This document shows, piece by piece, positions 1 through 7,868 of a stretch of DNA of 64,000 bases. The position numbers were made by a program, and so were the translations under genes. The stretch covers positions 62,001 to 126,000 of the forward strand of contig NZ_JUHG01000016.1 of the NCBI RefSeq assembly GCF_000799715.1, read 5' to 3'. Position 1 is the first letter of the stretch. Each line of letters starts with the position of its first letter. The stretch comes from Martinezella rhizogenes (GTDB lineage: Bacteria > Pseudomonadota > Alphaproteobacteria > Rhizobiales > Rhizobiaceae). Under the pieces are notes generated by a model, which was given only the letters and a program-made list of their open reading frames with translations, had not been told where the DNA came from and searched no databases.

Positions 1-1581
1 CGCAATCTCGACACCGGCGAGGACCTGGTCGACGTGATCGAGAACACCGGTGGCGGCGGTGTCTGGGCGCCCGACGGCAAGAGCTTCTTCTACACGCTAC
101 AGGACGAGAACCATCGTCCGTCGAAGATCTTCCACCACATTGTGGGCACGCCGCAATCGGCAGACCGGCTGGTCTATGAGGAAGAGGATTCGGGCTTCTT
201 CATGGGCGTCGGCGGTTCCTTGCTCGACGACTACATCTTCATCGACATCCACGACCACGAGACCAGCGAATACCGCCTCATCCCGACCTCGGACCTGACG
301 GCCGAACCGAAGCTGGTGGCCGAACGCGACACCGGGGTCGAATATGAGATGACGGAAGGCGGCGATGTCTTCTACATCCTCACCAATGACGGTGACGCCA
401 AGGATTTCAAGATCATGGAGACGCCGGTCGACAGGCCGGGCAAGGAAAACTGGCGCGATGTCGTCGTCCATAAGCCGGGCACATTGATTCTCAGCCATAT
501 GGCCTATGCCCGCCACCTCATCTGGCTGGAACGCAAGGACGGCCTGCCACGCATTGTCATCCGCGACCGCCTCTCCGGCGAGGAACATGCGATCGCCTTC
601 GACGAAGAAGCCTATTCGCTAGGTCTGCAGGGAGCCGCCGAATACGACACTGACGTCATCCGTTTCTCCTATTCCTCGATGACGACGCCTAGCCAGCTTT
701 ACGACTACAACATGGTGACGCGCGAGCGCACTTTGTTGAAGACGCAGGAAGTTCCCTCCGGCCACGATCCGGACGACTACGTCACCCGCCGCGTCTTCGC
801 GCCGGCATGGGACGGAGAAACGGTGCCGGTCACCCTGCTCTATCGCAAGGATACGCCGCTCGACGGCACGGCACCCTGCCTGCTTTACGGCTACGGTGCC
901 TATGGCGTCACCATTCCCGCCGGCTTCAACACCAACTGCCTGTCGCTCGCTGATCGTGGCTTCGTCTATGCCGTCGCCCATATCCGCGGCGGCAAGGACA
1001 AGGGCTTTGCCTGGTACGAAGACGGCAAGATGGACAAGAAGACCAATACCTTCAAGGACTTCATCTCAGCTGCCGATTATCTGAATCAACAGAAATTCAC
1101 GTCTTACGCGAAGATCATCGCCGAGGGCGGCTCGGCCGGCGGCATGCTGATGGGCGCCATCGCCAACATGGCACCGGAGAAATTCGCCGGCGTCATCGCC
1201 GCCGTTCCCTTCGTCGACGTCCTCAATACCATGTTGGACGACACCCTGCCGCTGACGCCGCCGGAATGGCCGGAATGGGGCAACCCGATCGACAGCCAGG
1301 AAGAATACGAGCAGATCGCTGCCTACAGCCCCTATGACAATGTCGGAGAAAAGCCCTACCCACCGATCCTGGCGCTCGGCGGCCTGACCGATCCGCGCGT
1401 CACATATTGGGAACCGGCGAAATGGGTCGCCAAGCTACGTGAGAAGACCACCGGCGACGCGCCGATTCTCCTCAAGACCAATATGGACGCCGGTCATGGC
1501 GGCGCATCGGGCCGCTTCCAGCGGCTGGAAGAGATCGCCTTCGAATACGGCTTCGCCATCAAGGTCGCCGGCAAAATGTAA
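1..1581 (+). CDS. ptrB: Oligopeptidase B (S9 family serine peptidase), 5'-truncated by the window edge
   Basis: The reading frame is open from base 1, so the start codon lies upstream and only the C-terminal ~526 residues are seen. The order fits prolyl-oligopeptidase (S9A): beta-propeller repeats in the first half, then an alpha/beta-hydrolase domain. The nucleophile motif GGSAGG is near base 1130. The triad Asp is plausibly in the GGLTDPRV stretch and the His in DAGHGG near the C-terminus. Oligopeptidase B cleaves short peptides after Arg or Lys, usually in the cytoplasm. The GYGAYG motif just before the catalytic domain is typical of this family. Family assignment is strong; oligopeptidase B rather than prolyl endopeptidase is inferred from overall similarity. 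Confidence 0.9.
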   Translation, partial: RNLDTGEDLVDVIENTGGGGVWAPDGKSFFYTLQDENHRPSKIFHHIVGTPQSADRLVYEEEDSGFFMGVGGSLLDDYIFIDIHDHETSEYRLIPTSDLTAEPKLVAERDTGVEYEMTEGGDVFYILTNDGDAKDFKIMETPVDRPGKENWRDVVVHKPGTLILSHMAYARHLIWLERKDGLPRIVIRDRLSGEEHAIAFDEEAYSLGLQGAAEYDTDVIRFSYSSMTTPSQLYDYNMVTRERTLLKTQEVPSGHDPDDYVTRRVFAPAWDGETVPVTLLYRKDTPLDGTAPCLLYGYGAYGVTIPAGFNTNCLSLADRGFVYAVAHIRGGKDKGFAWYEDGKMDKKTNTFKDFISAADYLNQQKFTSYAKIIAEGGSAGGMLMGAIANMAPEKFAGVIAAVPFVDVLNTMLDDTLPLTPPEWPEWGNPIDSQEEYEQIAAYSPYDNVGEKPYPPILALGGLTDPRVTYWEPAKWVAKLREKTTGDAPILLKTNMDAGHGGASGRFQRLEEIAFEYGFAIKVAGKM

Positions 1582-1602
1582 AAGCCTCGGGAGGAGGTCC
1601 AT

Positions 1603-1707
1603 ATCGTTCTGCTGCGTGCCGTCAATATCGGCGGCACCGGCACTCTGCCGATGGCGGAGTTGAAAGCACTCTGCGAGGAGATCGGCTTTACGGATGTGCG
1701 CTACACA
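1603..1707 (+). pseudogene. Remnant of a DUF1697 protein N-terminus
   Basis: Reading from 1603 gives IVLLRAVNIGGTGTLPMAEL followed by KALCEEIGFTDVRYT. This is the typical start of DUF1697 proteins (RGINVGG, then a helix ending GFTDVRTY). No ATG precedes it at the expected place, and similarity stops at about 1705, where a short tandem repeat begins. The rest of the ~180-residue family is missing. It lies between ptrB and a VOC gene and appears to be a decayed fragment. A preceding GGAGGAGG at about 1590 may be the old ribosome-binding site. Confidence 0.6.
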
Positions 1708-1710
1708 ATA

Positions 1711-1740
1711 CCTTGTAGATTGGGACCTTGTAGATTGGGG
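1711..1740 (+). repeat. 15-bp tandem direct repeat at the end of the DUF1697 remnant
   Basis: Two adjacent copies of CCTTGTAGATTGGG(A/G) lie at 1711-1725 and 1726-1740, exactly where DUF1697 similarity ends. The arrangement looks like a deletion or slippage scar. The second copy sits about 12 bases before the VOC start codon and includes the GGGGAG that may serve as its ribosome-binding site. Confidence 0.75.
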
Positions 1741-1751
1741 AGATTGGACAC

Positions 1752-2189
1752 ATGGCGCTCAAACGGATGGACAACGTAGGAATCGTCGTCGAAGACCTCG
1801 GAGGGGCGATTGATTTCTTTTGCGAACTCGGTCTCGAGCTCGAAGGGCGAGCCACGATCGAAGGAGAATGGGCCGGACGTGTCACTGGACTGGGCGATCA
1901 GCACGTCGAGATTGCCATGATGCGAACGCCCGACGGCCACAGCCGGATCGAGCTCTCCCGCTTCCTCATGCCGCCTGTCATCGCGGATCACCGCAATACC
2001 CCGGTGAACGCTCTGGGCTACCTCCGCGTCATGTTCACCGTTGATGACATCGACGACACGCTTGAAAGGCTTCGCGCACGCGGCGCGCAGCTCGTAGGCG
2101 AAGTGGTGCAGTATAAAGACGCATATCGGCTCTGCTACATCCGCGGGCCTGAAGGGCTTCTGATCGGACTCGCCCAAGAACTCAGCTGA
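1752..2189 (+). CDS. VOC (glyoxalase/bleomycin-resistance) family protein
   Basis: 145 residues with the beta-alpha-beta-beta-beta pattern of one VOC module at each end. MDNVGIVVEDL opens the first, and a second half begins near LRVMFTVDDIDDTLERL. Single-unit VOC proteins normally dimerise to form a metal site. Candidate ligands are a Glu near IEIAMM-like strand and Glu in GPEGLLIGLAQEL at the C-terminus. GGGGAG about 8 bases upstream supports the ATG at 1752. The substrate cannot be told from sequence. It stands alone between a gene remnant and selO. Confidence 0.85.
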   Translation: MALKRMDNVGIVVEDLGGAIDFFCELGLELEGRATIEGEWAGRVTGLGDQHVEIAMMRTPDGHSRIELSRFLMPPVIADHRNTPVNALGYLRVMFTVDDIDDTLERLRARGAQLVGEVVQYKDAYRLCYIRGPEGLLIGLAQELS

Positions 2190-2284
2190 GCGTGCCGTCG
2201 GCTGTTTGGTGGGACAAAGTCGGATGATTTCCTACTTTGGACAGGCGCCTTGCACCACGTGGCCGTCGGCCCTACCTTAACCTT

Positions 2285-3793
2285 ATGAGCTCTTCTCTCC
2301 GCGACAATCCGGTGCTTGAGGCACCGTCCATACCGTTCGATAATAGCTACGCGCGCCTGCCGCCGCAGTTCTTCGCTGAACAGGCGCCGACGCCGGTTGC
2401 GGCGCCGCGGTTGATCAAGTTCAATGCGGCGCTCACGCAGGAACTCGGGCTGGACGCCGAGGCTCTGGAACAGGATGGAGCAGCGATCCTTTCCGGCAAC
2501 GCGCTGCTGCCGGGATCCCAGCCGGTTGCCATGGCCTATGCCGGCCACCAGTTCGGTGGTTTCGTGCCGCAGCTTGGCGATGGCCGGGCGATCCTGCTCG
2601 GCGAGGTCATCGACCGCAACGGCAGGCGCCGCGACATCCAGCTGAAGGGCGCCGGGCCGACGCCGTTTTCGCGGCGTGGAGACGGACGAGCAGCCCTCGG
2701 GCCGGTCCTGCGCGAATATATCGTCAGCGAAGCCATGTATGCGCTTGGCATTCCGACCACACGGGCGCTGGCGGCGGTTACCACCGGCGAACCGGTCTAT
2801 CGTGAGGAGGCGCTGCCCGGCGCTGTCTTTACCCGTGTCGCGGCAAGCCATATCCGCGTCGGCACCTTCCAGTATTTTGCCGCTCGTGGCGATACGGATA
2901 ATCTGCGCATCCTCGCCGACCACGTCGTCGAGCGGCATTATCCGGAGATCAAGGATCGCCAAAACCGCTATCTGGCGCTGCTCGAAGCCGTGGCCGACCG
3001 GCAGGCATCCCTGATCGCGCGCTGGCTGCATGTCGGCTTCATCCATGGCGTGATGAACACAGACAACATGACCATTTCCGGCGAAACGATCGATTTCGGT
3101 CCCTGCGCCTTCATGGACGCCTATGATCCGGCCACGGTCTTTTCCTCGATCGACCGGCAGGGCCGCTACGCCTATGCCAACCAGCCGGCCATCGGCCAGT
3201 GGAACCTCGCGCGGCTCGGCGAAACATTGCTGCCGCTGATCGATCCGACGCTCGATACCGCCGTCGAACTGGCGAATGGGGTAATCAAGGCCTATGGCGA
3301 GCGCTTCCAGACCTATTGGCTTGCCGGAATGCGCAAGAAGATAGGCCTCGCAACAGAAGAAGACAGCGATCTTGATCTCATCCAGTCGCTGCTGGCGGTG
3401 ATGCAGGAACAGGAGGCGGATTTCACCTTGACCTTCCGACGGCTTGGCTCGCTTGCAGCAAGCGACGACAACGAGGCCGCCTTTGCCGCCAGTTTCAAGG
3501 ATCCGCAATCCGTCGCGCCCTGGCTTGCGCTCTGGCGCGAGCGGCTGGGCCGCGACCCGCAATCGCCGGCCGCGCGCGCAAAGGCGATACTCGGCGTCAA
3601 CCCGGCCTTCATCCCCCGCAACCATCGCATCGAACAGGCGATCGCGGCTGCCGTCGAAGAGGATGATTTTTCATTGTTTGAGGCGCTGCTGACCGTGCTT
3701 GCCAAGCCCTATGAGGACCAGCCGGCCTTTGCACCCTATGCAGAGCCGCCGAAGCCGGCGGAGCGGGTGCTGCAGACTTTCTGCGGAACATAA
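2285..3793 (+). CDS. selO: SelO/YdiU family protein adenylyltransferase (UPF0061)
   Basis: 502 residues, close to the ~480 usual for SelO. Conserved family stretches are visible: NSYARLPPQFF near the N-terminus, AMAYAGHQFGGFVPQLGDGRA, QLKGAGPTPFSRRGDGRAA, and HGVMNTDNM followed by IDFGPCAFMD. SelO has a protein-kinase fold with ATP bound in flipped orientation. It transfers AMP to Ser/Thr/Tyr of target proteins and is linked to redox stress. The QLKGAG Lys and the NTDNM/DFGP residues correspond to ATP and metal binding in the family. The ATG at 2285 is chosen over an upstream TTG because MSSSLRDNP matches the usual N-terminus; no clear Shine-Dalgarno precedes it. It converges on the beta-lactamase gene. 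Confidence 0.92.
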   Translation: MSSSLRDNPVLEAPSIPFDNSYARLPPQFFAEQAPTPVAAPRLIKFNAALTQELGLDAEALEQDGAAILSGNALLPGSQPVAMAYAGHQFGGFVPQLGDGRAILLGEVIDRNGRRRDIQLKGAGPTPFSRRGDGRAALGPVLREYIVSEAMYALGIPTTRALAAVTTGEPVYREEALPGAVFTRVAASHIRVGTFQYFAARGDTDNLRILADHVVERHYPEIKDRQNRYLALLEAVADRQASLIARWLHVGFIHGVMNTDNMTISGETIDFGPCAFMDAYDPATVFSSIDRQGRYAYANQPAIGQWNLARLGETLLPLIDPTLDTAVELANGVIKAYGERFQTYWLAGMRKKIGLATEEDSDLDLIQSLLAVMQEQEADFTLTFRRLGSLAASDDNEAAFAASFKDPQSVAPWLALWRERLGRDPQSPAARAKAILGVNPAFIPRNHRIEQAIAAAVEEDDFSLFEALLTVLAKPYEDQPAFAPYAEPPKPAERVLQTFCGT

Positions 3794-3903
3794 ACATATC
3801 CCGTCGCCTGAAGTTCTCGAACAACATGAAGGCGATGCGATCCTGATTCACATCGCGGCCGTAGCGCCCTGATTTATCGATTGCATTTCAGAACGCTACT
3901 ATT

Positions 3904-4893
3904 TCACCCCACCATGCCCGCAACGATCTTGCCGACCTCGGCGAAGACAGCCTCGATATCCTTTGCAGGCGCGGTCGCTTCGCCGACATAGGTCACGACG
4001 AGGATGGGGCCACGCTCCGGGGGCCAGATGACGGCGACGTCGGCATAGGAGCCGTTCTCGCCGGTGCCGGTCTTGTCACCGACCTTCCATTCCTTCGGCA
4101 GGCCGGCGCGCAGGCGGGCATTGCCGGTGGTGTTGTTGACCAGCCAGCTCGACAATTGATCCCTGGAGGTGTCCGACAACGTGTTGCCGAGCGTCAGAAG
4201 CCCGATCGTATCCAGCATGGAATCGGGTGTCGTCGTGTCGCGTGGATCGTCCTTGACCGCCTGGTTGACATCGGGCTCCTTGCGGTCGAGCCGGGTTTCG
4301 GTGTCGCCGGTCGTGCGCAACCACGCGGTCAGCGCCGCCGGACCGCCGAAGCTGTCGAGCAGCAGATTGCCGGCGGTGTTGTCGCTCAATGTGACCGCCG
4401 CGCTGCAGAGCTCGGCAATCGTCATGCCGTCGGTGTCGGCGTGCTTTTCAGTCTCCGGCGAATAGGTGACAACGACATCCTTGCCATAGGTGACACGGCG
4501 ATCGAGCTTCTCGACGCCCTGATCGACGCGAGCGAGCACAAAGCCTGCGGCAAGCGCCTTATAGCTGCTGCACAGCGCGAACCGCTCCGCTTCGCGGTAA
4601 CCAAGCGAAATATTGGTTTCCGTATCCAGTATGGAAACACCGAGACGGCCGCCGGTCTTCTTTTCCAGGTCCGCGAGCTGCTTATCGGCATCCTCCGTCA
4701 CCTGGGAATTGTCCGCGCCCTGGGTGCCGTCCATCCCATCGTCGTCATCGGGTGCCGCCGAATTGTCCGGCGCGTCCGGACTTTTGTTGGCGTTGGCATC
4801 CTGTGCAAACAGGGTTTGCGGGCCAAATGTCAGGGCGGGAAGGAGCAGCGCCGAACCTGCCATGAGGCGGCGGCGGGTAAGCAATGTGGACAT
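3904..4893 (-). CDS. Class A beta-lactamase with Tat-type signal and acidic linker
   Basis: 328 residues from the ATG at 4893, which has GGAGG eight bases upstream. All class A motifs are present: SSYK at 109-112 (Ser70-x-x-Lys73), SDN at 170-172, EPDVN at 206-210 (Glu166...Asn170) and KTG at 274-276. The N-terminus has TRRRLMAG followed by a hydrophobic segment ending near LFAQ, a twin-arginine signal for folded export. Between signal and catalytic domain lies an unusual ~45-residue Asp/Asn/Pro-rich linker containing DDDDG. The enzyme should hydrolyse beta-lactams in the periplasm. No LysR/AmpR-type regulator adjoins it, so constitutive low expression is likely. The downstream metal-efflux gene has its own promoter context. 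Confidence 0.92.
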   Translation of the reverse strand: MSTLLTRRRLMAGSALLLPALTFGPQTLFAQDANANKSPDAPDNSAAPDDDDGMDGTQGADNSQVTEDADKQLADLEKKTGGRLGVSILDTETNISLGYREAERFALCSSYKALAAGFVLARVDQGVEKLDRRVTYGKDVVVTYSPETEKHADTDGMTIAELCSAAVTLSDNTAGNLLLDSFGGPAALTAWLRTTGDTETRLDRKEPDVNQAVKDDPRDTTTPDSMLDTIGLLTLGNTLSDTSRDQLSSWLVNNTTGNARLRAGLPKEWKVGDKTGTGENGSYADVAVIWPPERGPILVVTYVGEATAPAKDIEAVFAEVGKIVAGMVG

Positions 4894-4978
4894 ACGGAAA
4901 CCTCCAGCGGAATCAGGCGGATTCAGAGCTAAGCGAGGAATATGGCAAGCCTCTGGCACACCCTTCCTTCAATCCGCC

Positions 4979-5944
4979 TTATGCCGCCTTTTCGACCGTG
5001 ACTTCAACGGTGACATGCGACAATTCATGCAGATCCGCCAGCCGGGCCTTGTAGAAGGCAGGATCCCGGGGCTCCGGCGTCGCCACGGCAACGATCGCCG
5101 CGTGATGGCCGGGGCCGACCTGCCAGACATGCAGGTCGGTGATACGGTCGCCATCGGTTTCGATGACCTCCCGGATTTCATCCGGCAATTCTTCGCCGGA
5201 CGGGATGAAGTCGAGCAGAATCGAACCGGACGAACGCAGTAGGCTCAGGGACCATTGCAGGATCACCAGGCCGCCGACAATGCCCATCAGCGGATCGAGA
5301 AAAGTCCAGCCGAAATGGCTGCCGAGCACAAGGGCGACGATCGCCAGAACCGAGGTCATGGCGTCGGCGATGACATGAACATAGGCCGAGCGCAGATTGT
5401 TATCCTTGCCGCCCTGGCCCTGGTGATGATCGTGACCGTGTTCGTGATGATGATCATGACCATGCGCGTGGCCATGATGGTGGTGATCATGATCGTCACG
5501 CAGCAACCAAGCGCTGACAATGTTGACCAGCAGGCCTACTGACGCAATGGCGATCGCCTCGTTAAAATTGATCGCGACCGGGCTCATCAATCGCAACAGG
5601 CTTTCCCAGCCCATCAACACGGCAATCATAGCAAGGATGATGGCGCTGGCGAAACCGGCGAGATCGCCAAGCTTCCCGGTGCCGAAGGTGAAGCGCGCAT
5701 TGTGCTGATGACGGCGGGCATAGAGATAGGCCAGCGCCGAAATCAGCATGGCGCTCGCATGTGTCGACATATGCCAGCCATCGGCGGTCAGCGCCATCGA
5801 GCCATAGAGCGAGCCCGCACCGATCTCGATCACCATCATCACCGTCGTCAGCGCGATAACCAGCCAGACGCGGCGCTCATTGCGCCGGTGATCGGCGCCC
5901 AGAAACACATGGCTATGCGTCAATGCATCCGAAGAACCACTCAT
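4979..5944 (-). CDS. dmeF: CDF family divalent-metal efflux transporter, DmeF type
   Basis: 321 residues. It has six predicted membrane segments and the CDF signature: ALTADGWHMSTHA in TM2 and HVIADAMTSVLAI in TM5, carrying the H/D metal-site residues. A strongly His-rich cytoplasmic loop (about residues 150-180) lies between TM4 and TM5, and a CDF C-terminal domain follows. The ADGWHM...HADA-like motifs and the His loop match DmeF proteins that export Co2+ and Ni2+ in rhizobia. The gene follows dmeR by 37 bp on the same strand, so metal-induced co-transcription is expected. ACAGGAGACGG upstream of ATG 5944 is a good ribosome site. Confidence 0.9.
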   Translation of the reverse strand: MSGSSDALTHSHVFLGADHRRNERRVWLVIALTTVMMVIEIGAGSLYGSMALTADGWHMSTHASAMLISALAYLYARRHQHNARFTFGTGKLGDLAGFASAIILAMIAVLMGWESLLRLMSPVAINFNEAIAIASVGLLVNIVSAWLLRDDHDHHHHGHAHGHDHHHEHGHDHHQGQGGKDNNLRSAYVHVIADAMTSVLAIVALVLGSHFGWTFLDPLMGIVGGLVILQWSLSLLRSSGSILLDFIPSGEELPDEIREVIETDGDRITDLHVWQVGPGHHAAIVAVATPEPRDPAFYKARLADLHELSHVTVEVTVEKAA

Positions 5945-5981
5945 GATATCCGTCTCCTGTTGAATGTTCCAAAGCCTCTGC

Positions 5982-6254
5982 TCAACGCAGATAGGTCTTC
6001 AGCACATCGGATATTTCATCGACCGCCTGACGGCGGGCCGTTTCGCTTTCGGCATGGAGCACATGCTCATGCAGATGATCGTCCAGTATCTCACTGGTCA
6101 ATCCCGTCAGCGCGCCCCGGATCGAGGCGAGAAGTTGCAAGACCTCCCCGCAAGGCCGCTCCGCCTCCAGCGCCCGCTCCACCGCCTCCATCTGTCCCTT
6201 CAGGCGACGGACACGGGAAAGAAGCTTGGCTTGCTCGCGAACGGTATGGGACAT
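5982..6254 (-). CDS. dmeR: CsoR/RcnR family metal-sensing repressor, DmeR type
   Basis: 90 residues, all-helical, starting MSHT like E. coli RcnR. The Ni/Co ligands of RcnR are at the same positions: His3, Cys35, His60 and His64. CsoR-type Cu(I) sensing would need a different Cys-His-Cys set, so Co/Ni sensing is favoured. The protein should bind a G-tract inverted repeat just upstream of its own gene and be released by metal, derepressing dmeR and dmeF. In Rhizobium leguminosarum a dmeRF operon of this design responds to Ni and Co (literature from memory). Start ATG 6254 has GAGGTCGCC upstream. Confidence 0.92.
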   Translation of the reverse strand: MSHTVREQAKLLSRVRRLKGQMEAVERALEAERPCGEVLQLLASIRGALTGLTSEILDDHLHEHVLHAESETARRQAVDEISDVLKTYLR

Positions 6255-6267
6255 GGCGACCTCAAAT

Positions 6268-6292
6268 TATAATATAGGGGGGTATACTATAT
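6268..6292 (-). promoter_or_regulatory. Candidate DmeR operator: inverted repeat around a six-G tract
   Basis: AATATA-GGGGGG-TATACT at 6271-6288 lies 14 bases upstream of the dmeR start. The arms are near-perfect inverted repeats flanking six G/C pairs. This is the architecture of RcnR/CsoR-family sites (a G tract flanked by A/T-rich half-sites). Binding here would repress dmeRF autogenously. Confidence 0.8.
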
Positions 6293-6529
6293 TCAACACC
6301 AAGAGCAAACCCTCTCTTGATGAGACGCGGGTGCGATAGACTGACGCGCTCTTGCGGCAATTCGATACTGAAGAGTGGCGCCATGGTCGCCGGCTGGGCG
6401 AGCCGCTGAGGCCCCATTGACAAATCCGCCGTTCCGGACCATTGATGCGCCCATGATCAAGAACGCGCTCCACACCTGCTCGTATTTTTGGCTGTACCTG
6501 TAAAGGGCGGCTGGACAGATCATATTGTC
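6293..6529. other. Non-coding or degenerate stretch upstream of a hairpin
   Basis: About 240 bases between the dmeR operator and a strong hairpin. Short open frames exist on the minus strand (for example one containing MGASMVRNGGFVNGAS), but none has a convincing ribosome site or recognisable family. Because it ends in a terminator-like hairpin on the plus strand, a small RNA or a decayed gene is possible. I see nothing decisive. Confidence 0.3.
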
Positions 6530-6532
6530 AAC

Positions 6533-6558
6533 AAGCCGCCGTCAGGCGGCTTTGTTGT
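6533..6558 (+). terminator. Terminator-like hairpin ahead of the GNAT gene
   Basis: AAGCCGCC (6533-6540), loop GTCA, GGCGGCTT (6545-6552), followed by TGTTGT. The 8-bp stem is perfect and GC-rich with a T-containing tail. No annotated plus-strand gene ends nearby, so it would terminate transcripts from the unassigned 6.3-6.5 kb region, or act as an insulator for the downstream GNAT gene. Confidence 0.6.
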
Positions 6559-6605
6559 ATCAGCAGCGTCCTGACGGCTCATTCGAAACAAGGACGCGAA
6601 ATGCC

Positions 6606-7094
6606 ATGCTAGACGATAGCGAAATTTCCCTTCTCCGCCCGCCGGTGCTGACCATCCGCAGCGCGCATCAGCGCGATATGCCGGAACTGAACGACATGAT
6701 CCGGCTGCTCGCTGCCCATCATGGCGATCCGTCAGCCGCAACGCCGGAACAGCTAGAACGCGATCTCTTTGGCCCGATGCCATGGATCACGGCGCTGGTG
6801 GCCGAGGGAGAGAACGGACTGATCGGCTATGCCATTCTCGTGCCGCTCTACAAGGCACAGGAAGGCCAGCGCGGCATGGATCTGCATCATCTCTTCGTGC
6901 GCGACGGACATCGCGGCCATGGCATCGGCCAGCATCTCGTCGACCGCGCCCGCGACGTCGCCCGCAAGGCCGGCTGCAGCTTCCTCTCTGTCGGCGCGGC
7001 GACCGGCAACTCCCAGGCGCATCGTTTCTACGAAAATATGGATTTCAAGCCGCGCCCGGTTACCGGGATGCGCTACCTGCAGGCGCTGGCCTAA
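6606..7094 (+). CDS. GNAT family N-acetyltransferase
   Basis: 162 residues from ATG 6606 (AAGGAC upstream). The GNAT acetyl-CoA motif is visible in LFVRDGHRGHGIGQHLV (R/Q-x-x-G-x-G/A type), preceded by a central beta strand (GYAILVPLY) and followed by NSQAHRFYENMDF near the C-terminus. The acceptor is unknown. The neighbours do not indicate a role. An in-frame extension upstream runs through the hairpin and is unlikely to be translated. Confidence 0.85.
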   Translation: MLDDSEISLLRPPVLTIRSAHQRDMPELNDMIRLLAAHHGDPSAATPEQLERDLFGPMPWITALVAEGENGLIGYAILVPLYKAQEGQRGMDLHHLFVRDGHRGHGIGQHLVDRARDVARKAGCSFLSVGAATGNSQAHRFYENMDFKPRPVTGMRYLQALA

Positions 7095-7131
7095 CTGGCC
7101 ACGACCGGGATCGCCGTTGACCTTCCTATCG

Positions 7132-7782
7132 TCAGCGATCGATGGCGATCCCGCGACCAGCGAAGAATCGGCCGAATATCTCCAGCGGCAGCTCCACATT
7201 CTCGCGCGTAGCGTCCTCATGCCCGGACGGATTGTGAAAGCGGATCGACCCCGCATTGACCGCCGTCACCAATACCAGATGTCCACCCTTTGACGGCGGC
7301 TCGGTATTGGACCAGCGGATGGAATGGTGCACTGACGCGATGAAGAATTCGGATTGCGTCAGGATGTCGCCGATGTCCGCGACCGAAATCCCGGTAACGA
7401 CTTTGGCGTTCAGACCGAACCGGTCTTTGACGAACGGAACGAACGGCGCATAGATCAAGCCTTTGATCCTACCGTCAGCCTCCTCGACATAGCCGCCATA
7501 GTCCTTGCATCCCATGGCGAGATCCATGATCGGCACCATCAGGCCTGCGCGGGCGGCGAGAACCATCTTCAGGCAGGCCATGCCGCAGAGATTGCCGGCC
7601 CAACGGGCATAATCCTGGACAGTGCGAGCCCCTGAATTCTTCCAAAGCGGATCTCTCAGAAGCGCTGCCTGCGCGCCCTCGGCCAATACGGCCAGTGTCA
7701 TGTCAGGCGTTTCCCATTGGCTGAAATAGGGAACCTCATGCTTCACCACTGCGTCCACGACCACCCTCTCCCGTTGCTGCAC
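7132..7782 (-). CDS. C39-like papain-fold cysteine peptidase
   Basis: 216 residues. The probable catalytic Cys is in GNLCGMACLKMVL, the His in KGGHLVLVTAV, and Asn/Asp in RFHNPSGHE, the order seen in Peptidase_C39-like proteins. There is no signal peptide or ABC-transporter domain, so it is not a bacteriocin exporter. The start is uncertain: the frame opens with GTG at 7782 without a clear ribosome site. It diverges from a methyltransferase gene. Substrate unknown. Confidence 0.7.
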   Translation of the reverse strand: MQQRERVVVDAVVKHEVPYFSQWETPDMTLAVLAEGAQAALLRDPLWKNSGARTVQDYARWAGNLCGMACLKMVLAARAGLMVPIMDLAMGCKDYGGYVEEADGRIKGLIYAPFVPFVKDRFGLNAKVVTGISVADIGDILTQSEFFIASVHHSIRWSNTEPPSKGGHLVLVTAVNAGSIRFHNPSGHEDATRENVELPLEIFGRFFAGRGIAIDR

Positions 7783-7868
7783 CCGGAGTTCACCGGGCTG
7801 TAAAGTTCAACGGAAATACGCTAGAAAAAAGGCTGCGCATCCGCGATTTCTCAACTAAGGACACCCCC

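Noticed and set aside
2135..3625. Long open frame of ~496 codons on the minus strand opposite selO
   Set aside because: It mirrors selO codons in a GC-rich genome, has no recognisable domain and no ribosome site. Such antisense frames are common shadows.
5402..5500. Simple-sequence region with repeated CAT/ATG triplets
   Set aside because: It is the coding sequence of the His-rich loop in dmeF, not a separate repeat or CRISPR array.
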